Shown: positions 17,396-26,699, numbered from the stretch's first letter. The stretch: 64,000 bases of DNA from Hyphomonadaceae bacterium UBA5336 (GCA_002408125.1 DHQO01000031.1:1-64000), one strand, 5' to 3'. The notes: a model not told the origin generated them from the letters alone. Made by a program: numbers and translations.

Positions 17396-18628
17396 CTACT
17401 GGAAGGCAAGTTCAATGAACTCGACCTCGTTATAGGAGATTTCATAGGAGGCGCTGGCCTCGAAGTCGCCGGTGTCCGGGCGCTCGGTGATGTAGACGAT
17501 CATGTAGAGACGCTCTGCGGTGTCGAGCAGGTTCTCCTCGCTCGCATCATCGGGGTCGAGCACGGTGGAGATGGTGAGTGTGCGGCTGCCCGTCGTCACT
17601 TCCTGGATCTGGTCGGCGTCATAAGCATTGTTGCCGCACGAAATGCCGTTGGGCCCCTCGCCAATACGAGCCAGCAGCACTTCGGGCGAGCCGAATTCAT
17701 AAGCCGCATAGGTGCAGGCCCAGAAGAAGGGCGATGCGTCCTCGACGGTGTGATTGCGGTCGAGTTCGTCGAACAGGGCCGGACTTTCGGACACAACCAG
17801 CCGGACAAGCGGCCAGTCGGTGCTGGTCGAATCCCAGTGCGAACCCGGCACCCGCAGCTGGAATGGCGCATTGTCGAGCGGGACAACGGTGCGGTCGACC
17901 GAACCCTGGCTGTCCATGACCGGATCGAGTTCGACCGGCTCGCCATATTGCAGGAAAGTGAGGCCCAGCCGGCGTGTGCGCGTCTCACCCGGCGCGACGG
18001 CAGGCGCGGGATCGAGCACGATGGCTGTCTCGGGATCCTCGATCGGTGCAGCAGGCCCGGGCAGCAGGCCGGACATGGCGAGCCCCACCCCGGCCACCGC
18101 CACAACAGCAACCAGCAGCGACACCCACAGCACGCCATTGGAACGTTTCGCCTTGGGCGCATCCACCGGCGTGATGCCGAGACCGGCCATAAGCTGGGCC
18201 ACATCACTCTTGAAGGACTGGCGGTCGATCCGCACGGCATTGCGGCGCGCCAGCGGTTTCAGGTTTTCCGGCAACTGGTCGGCGTGGGGCATGTGGGTTT
18301 CGCCCAGCAGCACCGGCACAACGGGGATGTCGCGCGCCAGTGCGGCGGCGATCTCCGCGCGCACAAAGTCGCCCGGATCGTCGAGCCGGCGCGCCCCGGA
18401 CTCAGCGTCGCGCGCATCGAGCCAGTCCCGTCCGATCAGTGCAAACAGCACATCGCACTGGCCGACTTTCGCATTGATATGATCGACGAAATCCACGCCC
18501 GGAGGAATGCCGTCGATATCCATGAAGACATCTTTGGGATCAGTGACATAGTCCAACGCGGCTTCGTGCACGCGGTCTGCGGCAAAGCCGCTATCGTCGC
18601 GACGATAGCTGATGAATATCTTTGTCAT
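17396..18628 (-). CDS. TIR-domain protein with transmembrane segment and unknown C-terminal domain
   Basis: A 410-residue protein in three parts. Residues 1-140 are a TIR domain: the opening strand KIFISYRRDDS, the BB-loop-like VFMDIDGIPPGVDF and DFVRAEIAAAL, in which E92 is a candidate for the NADase glutamate. A single membrane helix follows at about 154-178 (GVLWVSLLVAVVAVAGVGLAM). The remaining about 230 residues, predicted to be periplasmic, contain SHWDSTSTDWPLVRL and an all-beta-looking acidic region that I do not recognise. ATG at 18628 was preferred to a GTG at 18640. The gene stands alone between the TauE permease and dusA. Signalling or antiphage NAD+ cleavage is possible but unproven. 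Confidence 0.82.
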   Translation of the reverse strand: MTKIFISYRRDDSGFAADRVHEAALDYVTDPKDVFMDIDGIPPGVDFVDHINAKVGQCDVLFALIGRDWLDARDAESGARRLDDPGDFVRAEIAAALARDIPVVPVLLGETHMPHADQLPENLKPLARRNAVRIDRQSFKSDVAQLMAGLGITPVDAPKAKRSNGVLWVSLLVAVVAVAGVGLAMSGLLPGPAAPIEDPETAIVLDPAPAVAPGETRTRRLGLTFLQYGEPVELDPVMDSQGSVDRTVVPLDNAPFQLRVPGSHWDSTSTDWPLVRLVVSESPALFDELDRNHTVEDASPFFWACTYAAYEFGSPEVLLARIGEGPNGISCGNNAYDADQIQEVTTGSRTLTISTVLDPDDASEENLLDTAERLYMIVYITERPDTGDFEASASYEISYNEVEFIELAFQ

Positions 18629-18658
18629 GCAGGTCCCCACGCAACTGTGAAGAATCGT

Positions 18659-19681
18659 TTACCCTTCCACAGGTTCGGCCTCAAGCGGCTTGGCGCGATT
18701 CCGTTCCACGCAGGCCAGCGCTGCATCCAGCACGTCCAGCCCTGCCCCGGCACGCGGCGCGCCTTCGCTGAGCGTGCGCCGCCAGCCGCGCGCGCCGGGC
18801 CGGCCAGTGAAGAGGCCGAGCATGTGACGCGTGATTCCCTGCAGCCCGACGCCGGCTTCGAGCTGGCGCGCGATATAGGGCCGGAAGCGCTCGACCGCCT
18901 CCATCAGCGCGTCTGTTGTTGGTTCATTGGGAACCTGGCCGGTCTCCAGCCAGCGGTCGACACCGAGGAGAATATCCGGCGTCTGATAGGCCGCGCGGCC
19001 CAGCATCACCCCATCGAACCGGGTCATGTGATCGCAGCAGTCCGACAGGCTGGTGATACCGCCATTGAGGATGATGGTGAGGTCCGGGCGTGCCGATTTC
19101 AGCTCGTCGACAAGCCCATAGTCGAGCGGCGGGATCTCGCGGTTCTCCTTGGGCGAGAGCCCTTTCAGCCAGGCCTTGCGCGCATGCACGGTGAAGACCT
19201 CGCAGCCGGCCGCCGCCACCGTGTCGACAAAGCCGAACAGGGTCTCGCGGGCCGGGTCTTCATCCACGGCCACGCGGCACTTCACCGTGACCGGGATGGA
19301 CACCGCGCCCCGTATGGCTGCCACACAGGCCGCCACCAGCTCCGGCTCGCGCATCAGGCAGGCCCCGAAGGCGCCCGACTGCACGCGTTCCGACGGGCAG
19401 CCGCAATTGAGGTTCACCTCGTCATAGCCGAAGCCTTCGGCGATGCGCGCGGCCTCGGCGAGCTTCTCCGGCTCGCTACCGCCCAGCTGCAGGACGATGG
19501 GATGCTCGGCATCGTCAAACCCGATCAGGCGTTCGCGGTCGCCATGGATCACCGCATCGGCGGTGACCATCTCCGTCCAGAGCAGCGCCCGGCGCGACAG
19601 CGAGCGATGGAAGGCCCGGCAATGCCGGTCCGTCCAGTCCATCATGGGGGCGACTGAGAAGGTGTAATCGGGGGCGGTCAT
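18659..19681 (-). CDS. dusA: tRNA-dihydrouridine(20/20a) synthase
   Basis: A 340-residue flavoenzyme that reduces uridine to dihydrouridine in the D-loop of tRNAs. It opens with the FMN-binding strand FSVAPMMDWTDRH, has the catalytic motif NLNCGCPSERVQSGAFGACL (active cysteine C95), the VKCRV strand, and the later FTVHARKAWLKGLSP and LNGGI segments of the TIM barrel. The GAFGACLM variant and the HARKAW motif are those of DusA rather than DusB or DusC. The length and ATG start at 19681 are normal. It lies between the TIR gene and the hexuronate operon. Confidence 0.93.
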   Translation of the reverse strand: MTAPDYTFSVAPMMDWTDRHCRAFHRSLSRRALLWTEMVTADAVIHGDRERLIGFDDAEHPIVLQLGGSEPEKLAEAARIAEGFGYDEVNLNCGCPSERVQSGAFGACLMREPELVAACVAAIRGAVSIPVTVKCRVAVDEDPARETLFGFVDTVAAAGCEVFTVHARKAWLKGLSPKENREIPPLDYGLVDELKSARPDLTIILNGGITSLSDCCDHMTRFDGVMLGRAAYQTPDILLGVDRWLETGQVPNEPTTDALMEAVERFRPYIARQLEAGVGLQGITRHMLGLFTGRPGARGWRRTLSEGAPRAGAGLDVLDAALACVERNRAKPLEAEPVEG

Positions 19682-19727
19682 GGCGCGTCACATCGCGGTT
19701 TTCGCCTGCTCCTGCAAGGGGCAGGCC

Positions 19728-21176
19728 TCACCTGGCGAAGGCGGCGACCAGGTTTCCGGTGCCGCGGCGCACCAGGGCCTCGACCAGGCCGGAGATCTCG
19801 GCGACAAAGTGCGCAGCGCTGGGCAGGTCGGTGCCGAAGACCTGCTCCAGACGCAGGATGTCCTCGGTCACCGGCCGCACCGCACCCTTGTGGCGGGCGA
19901 TGATGGCGCCGGTGACGCCGGCCAGTGGATCGTCGACCGTGTAGGTCTCGCCGGTATCGTCGCGGGCAAACTGCCAGCGGATCCAGCCGGCTACCGCCAG
20001 CGACAGGGTCGGATGGGCAAGGCCGGCAGCGCGGCGCACACGGATGGTGTTCAGGAACCGCTGGGGGAGTTTCTGACTGCCATCCATGGCGATCTGATGG
20101 GTCTTGTGCTGCAGGGCCGGATTGTTGAAGCGTGCGGTCAAAGCCGCGCAATATTCGGCCCGGTCGAAGCCCTCCAGCGGGCCGAGTGTCGCCCCGGCCT
20201 CTTCCCAGATCGCCTGCACAAGCTCTCGATAGCCCGGCGCGGCCATGGCGACATGCACGAAGGGGTGGCCGGCCAGCGCGCCGAGATAGGCCAGCGCAGA
20301 ATGAGCCCCGTTCAAGAGGCGCAGCTTGGCATTCTCCCAGCCGGCCACATCCGTAGTGAACTGCACGCCGACCCGTTCCAGCGGCGGGCGCGGCCCGGCG
20401 AACCAGTCCTCCACCACCCATTGGGTGAAGGGTTCGGTTTTGACCGTGGCCTCGTCGCGATAGCCGGCAGAGGCTTCCAGCGCGTCCACATCCTCGGCCA
20501 GCGTGGCCGGCACGATGCGGTCGACCATGGAAGATGGGAACGCGCCATGTTCGGCGATCCAGTCGGCCAGCTCCGGATCGACGGCCCGCGCCATGGCCAA
20601 CACCGCCTCTCGCGTGCGTGCGCCATTGTGGGGAAGGTTGTCGCAGGAGAGGACGGTAAAGGGCGCAAGGCCTGCGGCGCGGCGCGCCTGCAGGCCGGCG
20701 ACAAGAAAGCCGGGGGCCGTGCGCGGGGCGGAGAGGTCGGCCATGTCGGCTCGTACGCCGGGGTCTTCGGTGCGCAAGGCCCCGCTCGCCGGGTCGATGC
20801 AGTAACCTTTCTCGGTGATGGTGAGCGTGACGAGGCTGACGACCGGGTCGGCCAACGCGGCCACCAATGCAGCCGGGTCTTCCGGCGCGACCAGCACCGA
20901 TTTGATAGAACCGATGACCTGCTCGCGGTCCTCCACGCCGTCGCGCACGACCATCGTGAACAATCCATCCTGCGGGTTCATCTGCTCGGCCACACGGGGG
21001 CTGCGCAGGCTCGCGCCCTGGATCATCCAACCTGCCTCACCCGCCGCCATAAGCGCATCGAAATAGGCCGCCTGGTGGGCGCGGTGGAAGGCGCCGGTGC
21101 CGAGATGGACGACGCCACAGGGCTGGCCTCTGTCATAGACTGGCGGCGGGGCAAGGCTGTTATTGAGGCGGGTCAT
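19728..21176 (-). CDS. uxuB: Fructuronate reductase (mannitol dehydrogenase family)
   Basis: A 482-residue NAD-dependent long-chain polyol dehydrogenase. The N-terminal Rossmann-like domain begins GVVHLGTGAFHRAHQ; the catalytic region carries the family motif KLRLLNGAHS (lysine as base, N and H as substrate ligands). Mannitol, mannonate, altronate and arabinitol dehydrogenases share this architecture. I call it fructuronate reductase (D-mannonate oxidoreductase) because it is the last gene of an operon with glucuronate isomerase and lies opposite a mannonate dehydratase and KDG kinase. Its ATG overlaps the dctM stop in an ATGA junction. Tagaturonate or mannitol as substrate cannot be excluded from sequence. 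Confidence 0.85.
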   Translation of the reverse strand: MTRLNNSLAPPPVYDRGQPCGVVHLGTGAFHRAHQAAYFDALMAAGEAGWMIQGASLRSPRVAEQMNPQDGLFTMVVRDGVEDREQVIGSIKSVLVAPEDPAALVAALADPVVSLVTLTITEKGYCIDPASGALRTEDPGVRADMADLSAPRTAPGFLVAGLQARRAAGLAPFTVLSCDNLPHNGARTREAVLAMARAVDPELADWIAEHGAFPSSMVDRIVPATLAEDVDALEASAGYRDEATVKTEPFTQWVVEDWFAGPRPPLERVGVQFTTDVAGWENAKLRLLNGAHSALAYLGALAGHPFVHVAMAAPGYRELVQAIWEEAGATLGPLEGFDRAEYCAALTARFNNPALQHKTHQIAMDGSQKLPQRFLNTIRVRRAAGLAHPTLSLAVAGWIRWQFARDDTGETYTVDDPLAGVTGAIIARHKGAVRPVTEDILRLEQVFGTDLPSAAHFVAEISGLVEALVRRGTGNLVAAFAR

Positions 21177-22453
21177 CCGAAGGTCTCCGGCAGCCAGAGC
21201 GACAGTGCGGGCACATAGGCCACCAGGAGGAGCACGCCGATCAGCGCGAGATAGAAGGGCCAGATGGTCTTCACCACCTGCTCGGGCCTAGCCTTGCCGA
21301 CCGCGCAGCCGACGAACAGCACCGCGCCCACAGGCGGGGTCACCAGCCCGATCCCGAGATTGAGCAGCATGATGATGCCGAACTGCACCGGGTCGACGCC
21401 GGTCTCCATGACCACCGGCAGGAAGATCGGCGTGGTGATGATGATCAGCGGCGCCATGTCCATGAAGGCGCCGAGCACGAGCAGGACAAGCAGGATCATC
21501 AGCATGATCATGGCCGGCTCCGATGACACAGAGGTCAGCGCGCCGGCGAGCGCCGCCGGGCCTTTCAGCAGGGCAAACAGCCAGCCGAACATGCCCGCCG
21601 CGCCGATGATGAGCATCACCATGGCGGTGGTCTTCACCGCTCCGCGCGCGGCTTCCAGAAAGCGCCTCGGGCCGAGCGTGCGGTAGACGAAGGCACCGAT
21701 CAGGATGGTGTAGAGCACAGCCACCGCCGAACTTTCGGTCGGTGTGAACACGCCAAGAATGATGCCGAACACGATGATCAGCGCGGTGATGATGCCCGGC
21801 ACGGCCATGATGAGGGCGCGGACGAGCACGTCCCAGCCGGGGAACTCCCCCTTGGGATAGCCGCGCCTGACCGCCACGCGCCAGGCCGCGATCATCAGCG
21901 CACCGCCCGCCAGCAGGCCCGGGATCACACCGGCGAGGAAGAGGTCTCCGATGGAGACGCTCACCGGCGCTGCGGCGGCATAGATGATCATGTTGTGGCT
22001 CGGCGGGATCAGGATGCCGAGAATGGCCGCCGTCACGGTGACATTCACGGCATAGTCGGCGTCATAGCCGCGCTCGCGCATCATCGGCATCAGGGTCGAG
22101 CCCATGGCCGAGACCGAGGCCACAGCCGAGCCCGACACAGCGCCGAACATCATCGAGGCGCCGACATCCACTTGCCCCAGCCCGCCACGCGATCGCCCGA
22201 ACACGGCTTCCGACACCTGCACCAGTCGCTCCGCTATGCCAGTTCGCGCCATCAGGTCGCCGGCGAAAACGAAGAAGGGGATCGCCATCAGGGTGAAGAC
22301 ATTCATGTTCGCCGCCATGCGCTGAAAGGCGACCACGGCGGGAATGTCGAGCAACAGGAAAGTGGCGAGCGAAGAGGCGCCAAGTGCAAAAGCCACCGGC
22401 ACGCCCATGGCGAGCAGCACCGCCAGCAGGATGAGGAGAAAGGCTAGTTCCAT
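21173..22453 (-). CDS. dctM: TRAP transporter large permease subunit DctM
   Basis: A 426-residue membrane protein with about 12 hydrophobic segments, the channel-forming subunit of a tripartite ATP-independent periplasmic transporter. Characteristic stretches are LLAMGVPVAFALGASSL at the N terminus, GSAVASVSAMGSTLMPMM in the middle and ILLNLGIGLVTPPVGAVLFVGC near the end. The transporter uses a sodium gradient. It overlaps dctQ by 10 bp and uxuB by 4 bp; the catabolic neighbours point to a hexuronate (glucuronate/galacturonate type) substrate. ATG at 22453 was chosen; the upstream in-frame extension runs into dctQ. Confidence 0.92.
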   Translation of the reverse strand: MELAFLLILLAVLLAMGVPVAFALGASSLATFLLLDIPAVVAFQRMAANMNVFTLMAIPFFVFAGDLMARTGIAERLVQVSEAVFGRSRGGLGQVDVGASMMFGAVSGSAVASVSAMGSTLMPMMRERGYDADYAVNVTVTAAILGILIPPSHNMIIYAAAAPVSVSIGDLFLAGVIPGLLAGGALMIAAWRVAVRRGYPKGEFPGWDVLVRALIMAVPGIITALIIVFGIILGVFTPTESSAVAVLYTILIGAFVYRTLGPRRFLEAARGAVKTTAMVMLIIGAAGMFGWLFALLKGPAALAGALTSVSSEPAMIMLMILLVLLVLGAFMDMAPLIIITTPIFLPVVMETGVDPVQFGIIMLLNLGIGLVTPPVGAVLFVGCAVGKARPEQVVKTIWPFYLALIGVLLLVAYVPALSLWLPETFG

Positions 22454-22932
22454 AGCGGCTCGACCTCCCTGCCCTGCCACTCTGTCAGGATGTGCTCGAT
22501 GCAGAAAAAGACGATCATCGCACCGGAAATCGGGATCGGCAGATAGGCCGAGCCACGTGGAAGTCCCAAAGTGGGAATGTCATGCTGCCAGGTCGCCGCG
22601 ACGAGCTGACCGCCCGCAACCAGCATGTATCCGGCAAACACGCCCACCACGCCATGACAGAACAGGCGCATCGCCTTGCGTCTTCCGGGTGGGCTGGTGT
22701 CCTGGAGCAGCGACAGGCGGATATGGAAGCTTTCGCGCACACCGGCTGCGGCCGCGAAGATGATGAACCACAACATGAGATAGAGCGCGCTCTGCTCGGT
22801 CCAGGCCGGCGCGGCGTGCAGGACATAGCGCGCGAAGACCTGCCAGCAGATGATCAGCATCATCGCAACGAGTCCGGCGGCTGACAGAAACATCGCGCCC
22901 TGGCTCAGCCATCTGGATATCCGGTCCATCAT
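22444..22932 (-). CDS. dctQ: TRAP transporter small permease subunit DctQ
   Basis: A 162-residue membrane protein with four hydrophobic segments, matching DctQ in size and topology. The typical ICWQVFARYVLHAAPAWTEQSALYLMLW motif is present (RYV...WTEE-like) together with the REXXHIRL segment that follows it. Its start codon at 22932 overlaps the dctP stop by 4 bp; the frame stays open upstream only because it runs over dctP. It couples the binding protein to DctM and is otherwise structural. Confidence 0.9.
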   Translation of the reverse strand: MMDRISRWLSQGAMFLSAAGLVAMMLIICWQVFARYVLHAAPAWTEQSALYLMLWFIIFAAAAGVRESFHIRLSLLQDTSPPGRRKAMRLFCHGVVGVFAGYMLVAGGQLVAATWQHDIPTLGLPRGSAYLPIPISGAMIVFFCIEHILTEWQGREVEPLWN

Positions 22933-23918
22933 GCCTGGCCCTCCACCTCGGCGATTGAATCGGCCAGTGCGCGCAGCTCCGGCGTGGTGAGATACCTGTC
23001 CCAGACCGGCCGCGAGGCCTCGCGGAAGGGCGCAGTGTCGGGCTCGATCACGGTCACGCCGCCGGCCATGACGATTTCTCGGGAACGTGCCACCCGCGCA
23101 TCCCAGATCTCGCGCATCACCGGCACGCTCTCCTTCGCGCACTGGCGGATGAGCGCCCTGTCCTCATCGGTCAGCTTCGCCCAGCGGCGCGCTGACATGA
23201 CCAACACTTCCGGTGCCATCACATGGCGGGTCAGGCTGTAATAGGGCGCAACCTCGAAATGGCGGGTGCTCTCATAGGAAGGCCAATTGTTTTCCGCCCC
23301 GTCGACCACGCCCTGCAGGAGGCCCTGATAGACCTCTGAGAACACCATGGGCGTGGCATCCCCGCCCAGGGTCTCGACCATGGAGACATAGAGATCGGAA
23401 TTCTGCACCCGGATCTTGAGGCCCGCGAGATCGGACGGCTCGTGGATCAGCCGGTCGCGCGTATAGAAGCTGCGCGCCCCGCTGTCGTAGAAGCACAGGC
23501 CAATCAGGCCATGGGGCTCCAGCGCCTTGAGGATCGCCTCGCCCGGCGCGCCGTCCATGGAATTGCGCATGTGCTGGATGGAGCGGAACATGAAGGGCAG
23601 CGCCGGCACCAGCGTCTCGCGCGCGATGGTGTTGAGCGGCGCCATGTTGATGCGGTTGAAATCGAGGCCGCCGAAAATGGTGATTTCCAGCGTGTCCTTT
23701 TCCGCGCCGAGCTGGCCGCCGGCGAAGATATCCATGCGCAGGCGCCCGCCGCTGCGCTCTTCCAGCAGCTTCGCCATATGCTCGACAGCGGCCACGGTGG
23801 GATAGCCGGGAGGCTGGGCATCGGCGCAGCGCAGGACGCGCGCCCCTGCCCGGCTGCATCCTGTCAGGGTTGCAGCGGCCAGCCCTCCGGCAATCAGGCT
23901 CCGCCGGGTCGGGGTCAC
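22929..23918 (-). CDS. dctP: TRAP transporter substrate-binding protein DctP
   Basis: A 329-residue solute-binding protein. The N terminus MTPTRRSLIAGGLAAATLTGC combines a twin-arginine-like pair with a lipobox ending at C21, so it may be exported folded by Tat and lipidated. The mature part follows the DctP pattern, with FAGGQLGAEKDTLEIT, the conserved arginine-containing LAGLKIRVQNSDLYV (the arginine that pairs with the carboxylate of TRAP ligands) and GVVDGAENNWPSY. Hexuronates are the likely ligand from context. Its ATG overlaps the uxaC stop by 4 bp. Confidence 0.9.
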   Translation of the reverse strand: MTPTRRSLIAGGLAAATLTGCSRAGARVLRCADAQPPGYPTVAAVEHMAKLLEERSGGRLRMDIFAGGQLGAEKDTLEITIFGGLDFNRINMAPLNTIARETLVPALPFMFRSIQHMRNSMDGAPGEAILKALEPHGLIGLCFYDSGARSFYTRDRLIHEPSDLAGLKIRVQNSDLYVSMVETLGGDATPMVFSEVYQGLLQGVVDGAENNWPSYESTRHFEVAPYYSLTRHVMAPEVLVMSARRWAKLTDEDRALIRQCAKESVPVMREIWDARVARSREIVMAGGVTVIEPDTAPFREASRPVWDRYLTTPELRALADSIAEVEGQA

Positions 23919-25336
23919 AGCTTGTAGGCGCGCTTGGCCAGATTGTAGGCGAGATCGCCGGCAATCACGGCCGCCTCTGCTTCCGGCAGGCGGTGCTCGG
24001 CCACCAGATGGGCGAGCCAGACGCAGTCCATCCGCCGGGCCACATCATGGCGCGCAGGAATGGAGAGGAAGGCGCGGGTGTCGTCATTGAAGCCGACCGT
24101 GTTGTAGAAACCCGCCGTCTCGGTGGTGCGCTCGCGGAAGCGGCGCATGCCTTCCGGGCTGTCATGGAACCACCAGGGCGGCCCGAGTTTCATTGCCGGA
24201 TAATGGCCCGCCAGCGTCGCCAGTTCGCGCGAATAGCTGTCTTCGTCCAGAGTGAAGATGATCAGCGTGAAATCGGGATTGTTGCCGAACTTGTTCAGCA
24301 GCGGACGCAGGCTGGCGACATAGTCCGTCGCGGTCGGGATATCGGCGCCCTTGTCACGGCCGAAGCGGCGGAAGACCATCTCATTATGGTTGCGCCAGCA
24401 GCCGGGATGGATCTGCATCACCAGCCCGTCATCCTGGCTCATCCGCGCCATCTCGGTCAGCATCTGACCCCGGAAAAGCTCGCGCTCGGCGGCCGTGCCA
24501 CCGCCATCGCGGATCGTGTGGAACAGGGCCTCGCTTTCGGCAGGGCCGAGATCGGCGGTGAAGGCGGTCGGGTGGCCATGGTCGGTGGAGGTCGCGCCAT
24601 GATCGCGGAACCAGGCGCGCCGGTCCTTCAGCGCATCGAGATAGCCGAGCCAGCTGGTTGTATCGCAACCGGTGATGTCTGCGAGCATCTCCAGATTGTC
24701 CTCAAACCCCTCATAGTCCGGGTCGAGCACATTGTCCGGCCGGAAGGTGGTGACGACTTTCCGGCCCCAGCCATCGGCCTTGAGTTTCGCGTGATGAGCC
24801 AGCGGATCGAGCGGGTCCTCGGTGGTGGCGATCACCTCGATATTGAAGCGCTCGAACAGGGCGCGCGGGCGGAAGGCGTCCGTCTTCAGCGCCGCGTCCA
24901 TGGTCTCGTAATAGAGATCAGCCGTCTCCGCGCTCAGCACCACATCCAGGCCGAACACGTCGCGGTAGACCCAGTCATGCCACATGCGCGAGGGCGTGCC
25001 GGAAAAGAGGTGATAGTTCTGCGCGAAGAGGCGCCAGACCTTGCGGGGGTCTTCCTCGACCGGCTTGCCCCCGGGACCGGTTGTCGCGATGCCGAGATCC
25101 TCCAGCGCGATGCCCTGGCTGTAGAGCATCCGGAAGACATAGTGATCCGGCGTGATCAACAGTGCCGACGGGTTCGGGAACAGTTCGTTATTGGCAAACC
25201 AGCTGGGATCGGTGTGCCCGTGCGGGCTGATGATGGGCAGATCCGCGACCGGTTCGTAAAGCCGGCGCGCGATGGCGCGCAGCCCCACGTCTGCCGGGAA
25301 CAGCCGGTCGGGATGCAACTCAAGTGGTGCCGCCAT
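23915..25336 (-). CDS. uxaC: Glucuronate isomerase
   Basis: A 473-residue amidohydrolase-superfamily isomerase that converts D-glucuronate to D-fructuronate and D-galacturonate to D-tagaturonate. Family signatures are LPIISPHGHTDPSWF near residue 34, FRMLYSQG, WHDWVYRDVFGLD, and the later ATTEDPLDP and QIHPGCWRNHNEMVFRRFGRD stretches. Its length matches E. coli UxaC (470). It is the first gene of the leftward operon uxaC-dctP-dctQ-dctM-uxuB. Its start is ATG at 25336, with GGGAGG nine bases upstream. Confidence 0.95.
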   Translation of the reverse strand: MAAPLELHPDRLFPADVGLRAIARRLYEPVADLPIISPHGHTDPSWFANNELFPNPSALLITPDHYVFRMLYSQGIALEDLGIATTGPGGKPVEEDPRKVWRLFAQNYHLFSGTPSRMWHDWVYRDVFGLDVVLSAETADLYYETMDAALKTDAFRPRALFERFNIEVIATTEDPLDPLAHHAKLKADGWGRKVVTTFRPDNVLDPDYEGFEDNLEMLADITGCDTTSWLGYLDALKDRRAWFRDHGATSTDHGHPTAFTADLGPAESEALFHTIRDGGGTAAERELFRGQMLTEMARMSQDDGLVMQIHPGCWRNHNEMVFRRFGRDKGADIPTATDYVASLRPLLNKFGNNPDFTLIIFTLDEDSYSRELATLAGHYPAMKLGPPWWFHDSPEGMRRFRERTTETAGFYNTVGFNDDTRAFLSIPARHDVARRMDCVWLAHLVAEHRLPEAEAAVIAGDLAYNLAKRAYKL

Positions 25337-25389
25337 GGTCCTGAACCTCCCTTGGCCTGTTATGATATTGTGCGTCAGGCCTTGAATAT

Positions 25390-25403
25390 TGATAGCGTTA
25401 TCA
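25390..25403. promoter_or_regulatory. LacI-family-type operator in the divergent uxaC/manD promoter region
   Basis: TGATAGCGTTATCA: two 5-bp arms TGATA/TATCA and a central CG on the symmetry axis, with one asymmetric pair (G/T flanking CG). This is the shape of LacI/GalR-family operators, where the central CpG is kinked by the hinge helix. It sits 54 bp from the uxaC start and 84 bp from the manD start, so one site could repress both operons. No LacI-type gene is in the window. Confidence 0.6.
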
Positions 25404-25486
25404 TGCTACAAGGGCCATAGAAAAGGGTAAGCTGGCTTTTCCGCACATTGCCCATGCAGATCAAGGGGTGAGGGAGCCCGCCGAAT

Positions 25487-26695
25487 ATGAAGATCACGCA
25501 GGCCAGGGTCATCGTCACCTGCCCGGGACGCAATTTCGTGACCCTGAAGATCAAGACCGATGAAGGCGTCTACGGCATCGGCGATGCCACGCTGAACGGA
25601 CGCGAGAAGGCCGTCGTCGCCTATCTGGAAGAGCATGTGATCCCACTCCTGATCGGGCGCGATGCCAGCCGGATCGAGGATATCTGGCAGTATCTCTATC
25701 GCGGTGCCTACTGGCGGCGCGGGCCGGTGACGATGAGCGCCATCGCCGCCGTCGACACCGCGCTCTGGGACATCAAGGGCAAGGCGGCCGGCCTGCCGGT
25801 CTACCAGCTGCTGGGCGGGGCCTCGCGCGATGGCGTGATGGTCTATGGTCACGCCAATGGCAACGATATCGCCCACACGATCGACGAGGTCGGGCGCTAT
25901 ATCGACCTGGGCTACAAGGCCGTGCGCGCGCAGTGCGCCATTCCCGGCGTGAAGGGCACCTATGGAGTGGCGAAAGGCACGATGTATTACGAGCCCGCCG
26001 ACAGCGCCCTGCCGGAAGAGACCGTCTGGAGCACGCCCGCCTATCTCAACCATGTCCCGAAACTGTTTCAGGCCCTGCGCGAGGCGCATGGGCCGGACGT
26101 GGAACTGCTCCACGATGTCCACCACCGCCTCACACCCATCGAGGCCGCCCGGCTCGGCAAGGCGCTGGAGCCCTATCGCCTGTTCTGGATGGAGGACGCC
26201 ACGCCGGCGGAGAACCAGGACGCCTTCCGCCTGATCCGCCAGCACACGGTCACGCCGCTGGCTGTCGGCGAGGTGTTCAACACCGTGCATGACTGCCGTA
26301 CCCTGATCGAGAACCAGCTGATCGACTATATCCGCACCACGGTCGTGCATGCCGGCGGCATCACGCATCTCAGGCGCATCGCCGATCTCGCCGCCCTCTA
26401 CCAGGTGCGCACCGGCAGCCATGGCGCGACAGATCTGTCACCGGCCTGCATGGGCGCGGCGCTGAATTTCGATCTCTGGGTCCCGAATTTCGGCATCCAG
26501 GAATATATGCGCCACACCCCGGAAACCGACGCGGTCTTCCCGCATGCCTACACATTCGAGAACGGCTACATGCATCCGGGCAATACACCCGGCATCGGTG
26601 TCGATATCGACGAGGCGCTGGCGGCGAAATACGAATACGATCCCAAACAGCTTCCCATCGCGCGCCTGACCGACGGCACAATGTGGAACTGGTGA
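25487..26695 (+). CDS. manD: D-mannonate dehydratase of the enolase superfamily (ManD/RspA)
   Basis: A 402-residue enolase-superfamily enzyme that dehydrates D-mannonate to 2-keto-3-deoxygluconate. The metal ligands are D210, E236 and E262, in HDVHHRL, MEDATPAE and AVGEVFN. The active-site residues known from Novosphingobium ManD appear at the same numbers: R147, Y159 and H212. The SHGATDLSP motif follows. This non-homologous enzyme replaces UxuA. Start ATG 25487 follows a GGAG-containing leader (AAGGGGTGAGGGAG). It is first in the rightward pair with kdgK, divergent from uxaC. Promiscuous low-activity family members exist, but the metabolic neighbours favour a true catabolic ManD. Confidence 0.94.
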   Translation: MKITQARVIVTCPGRNFVTLKIKTDEGVYGIGDATLNGREKAVVAYLEEHVIPLLIGRDASRIEDIWQYLYRGAYWRRGPVTMSAIAAVDTALWDIKGKAAGLPVYQLLGGASRDGVMVYGHANGNDIAHTIDEVGRYIDLGYKAVRAQCAIPGVKGTYGVAKGTMYYEPADSALPEETVWSTPAYLNHVPKLFQALREAHGPDVELLHDVHHRLTPIEAARLGKALEPYRLFWMEDATPAENQDAFRLIRQHTVTPLAVGEVFNTVHDCRTLIENQLIDYIRTTVVHAGGITHLRRIADLAALYQVRTGSHGATDLSPACMGAALNFDLWVPNFGIQEYMRHTPETDAVFPHAYTFENGYMHPGNTPGIGVDIDEALAAKYEYDPKQLPIARLTDGTMWNW

Positions 26696-26699
26696 CGGC

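Noticed and set aside
17820..17850. tRNA T-loop-like GTCGAATCCC stretch
   Set aside because: It lies within the TIR gene and is not accompanied by the other arms of a tRNA.
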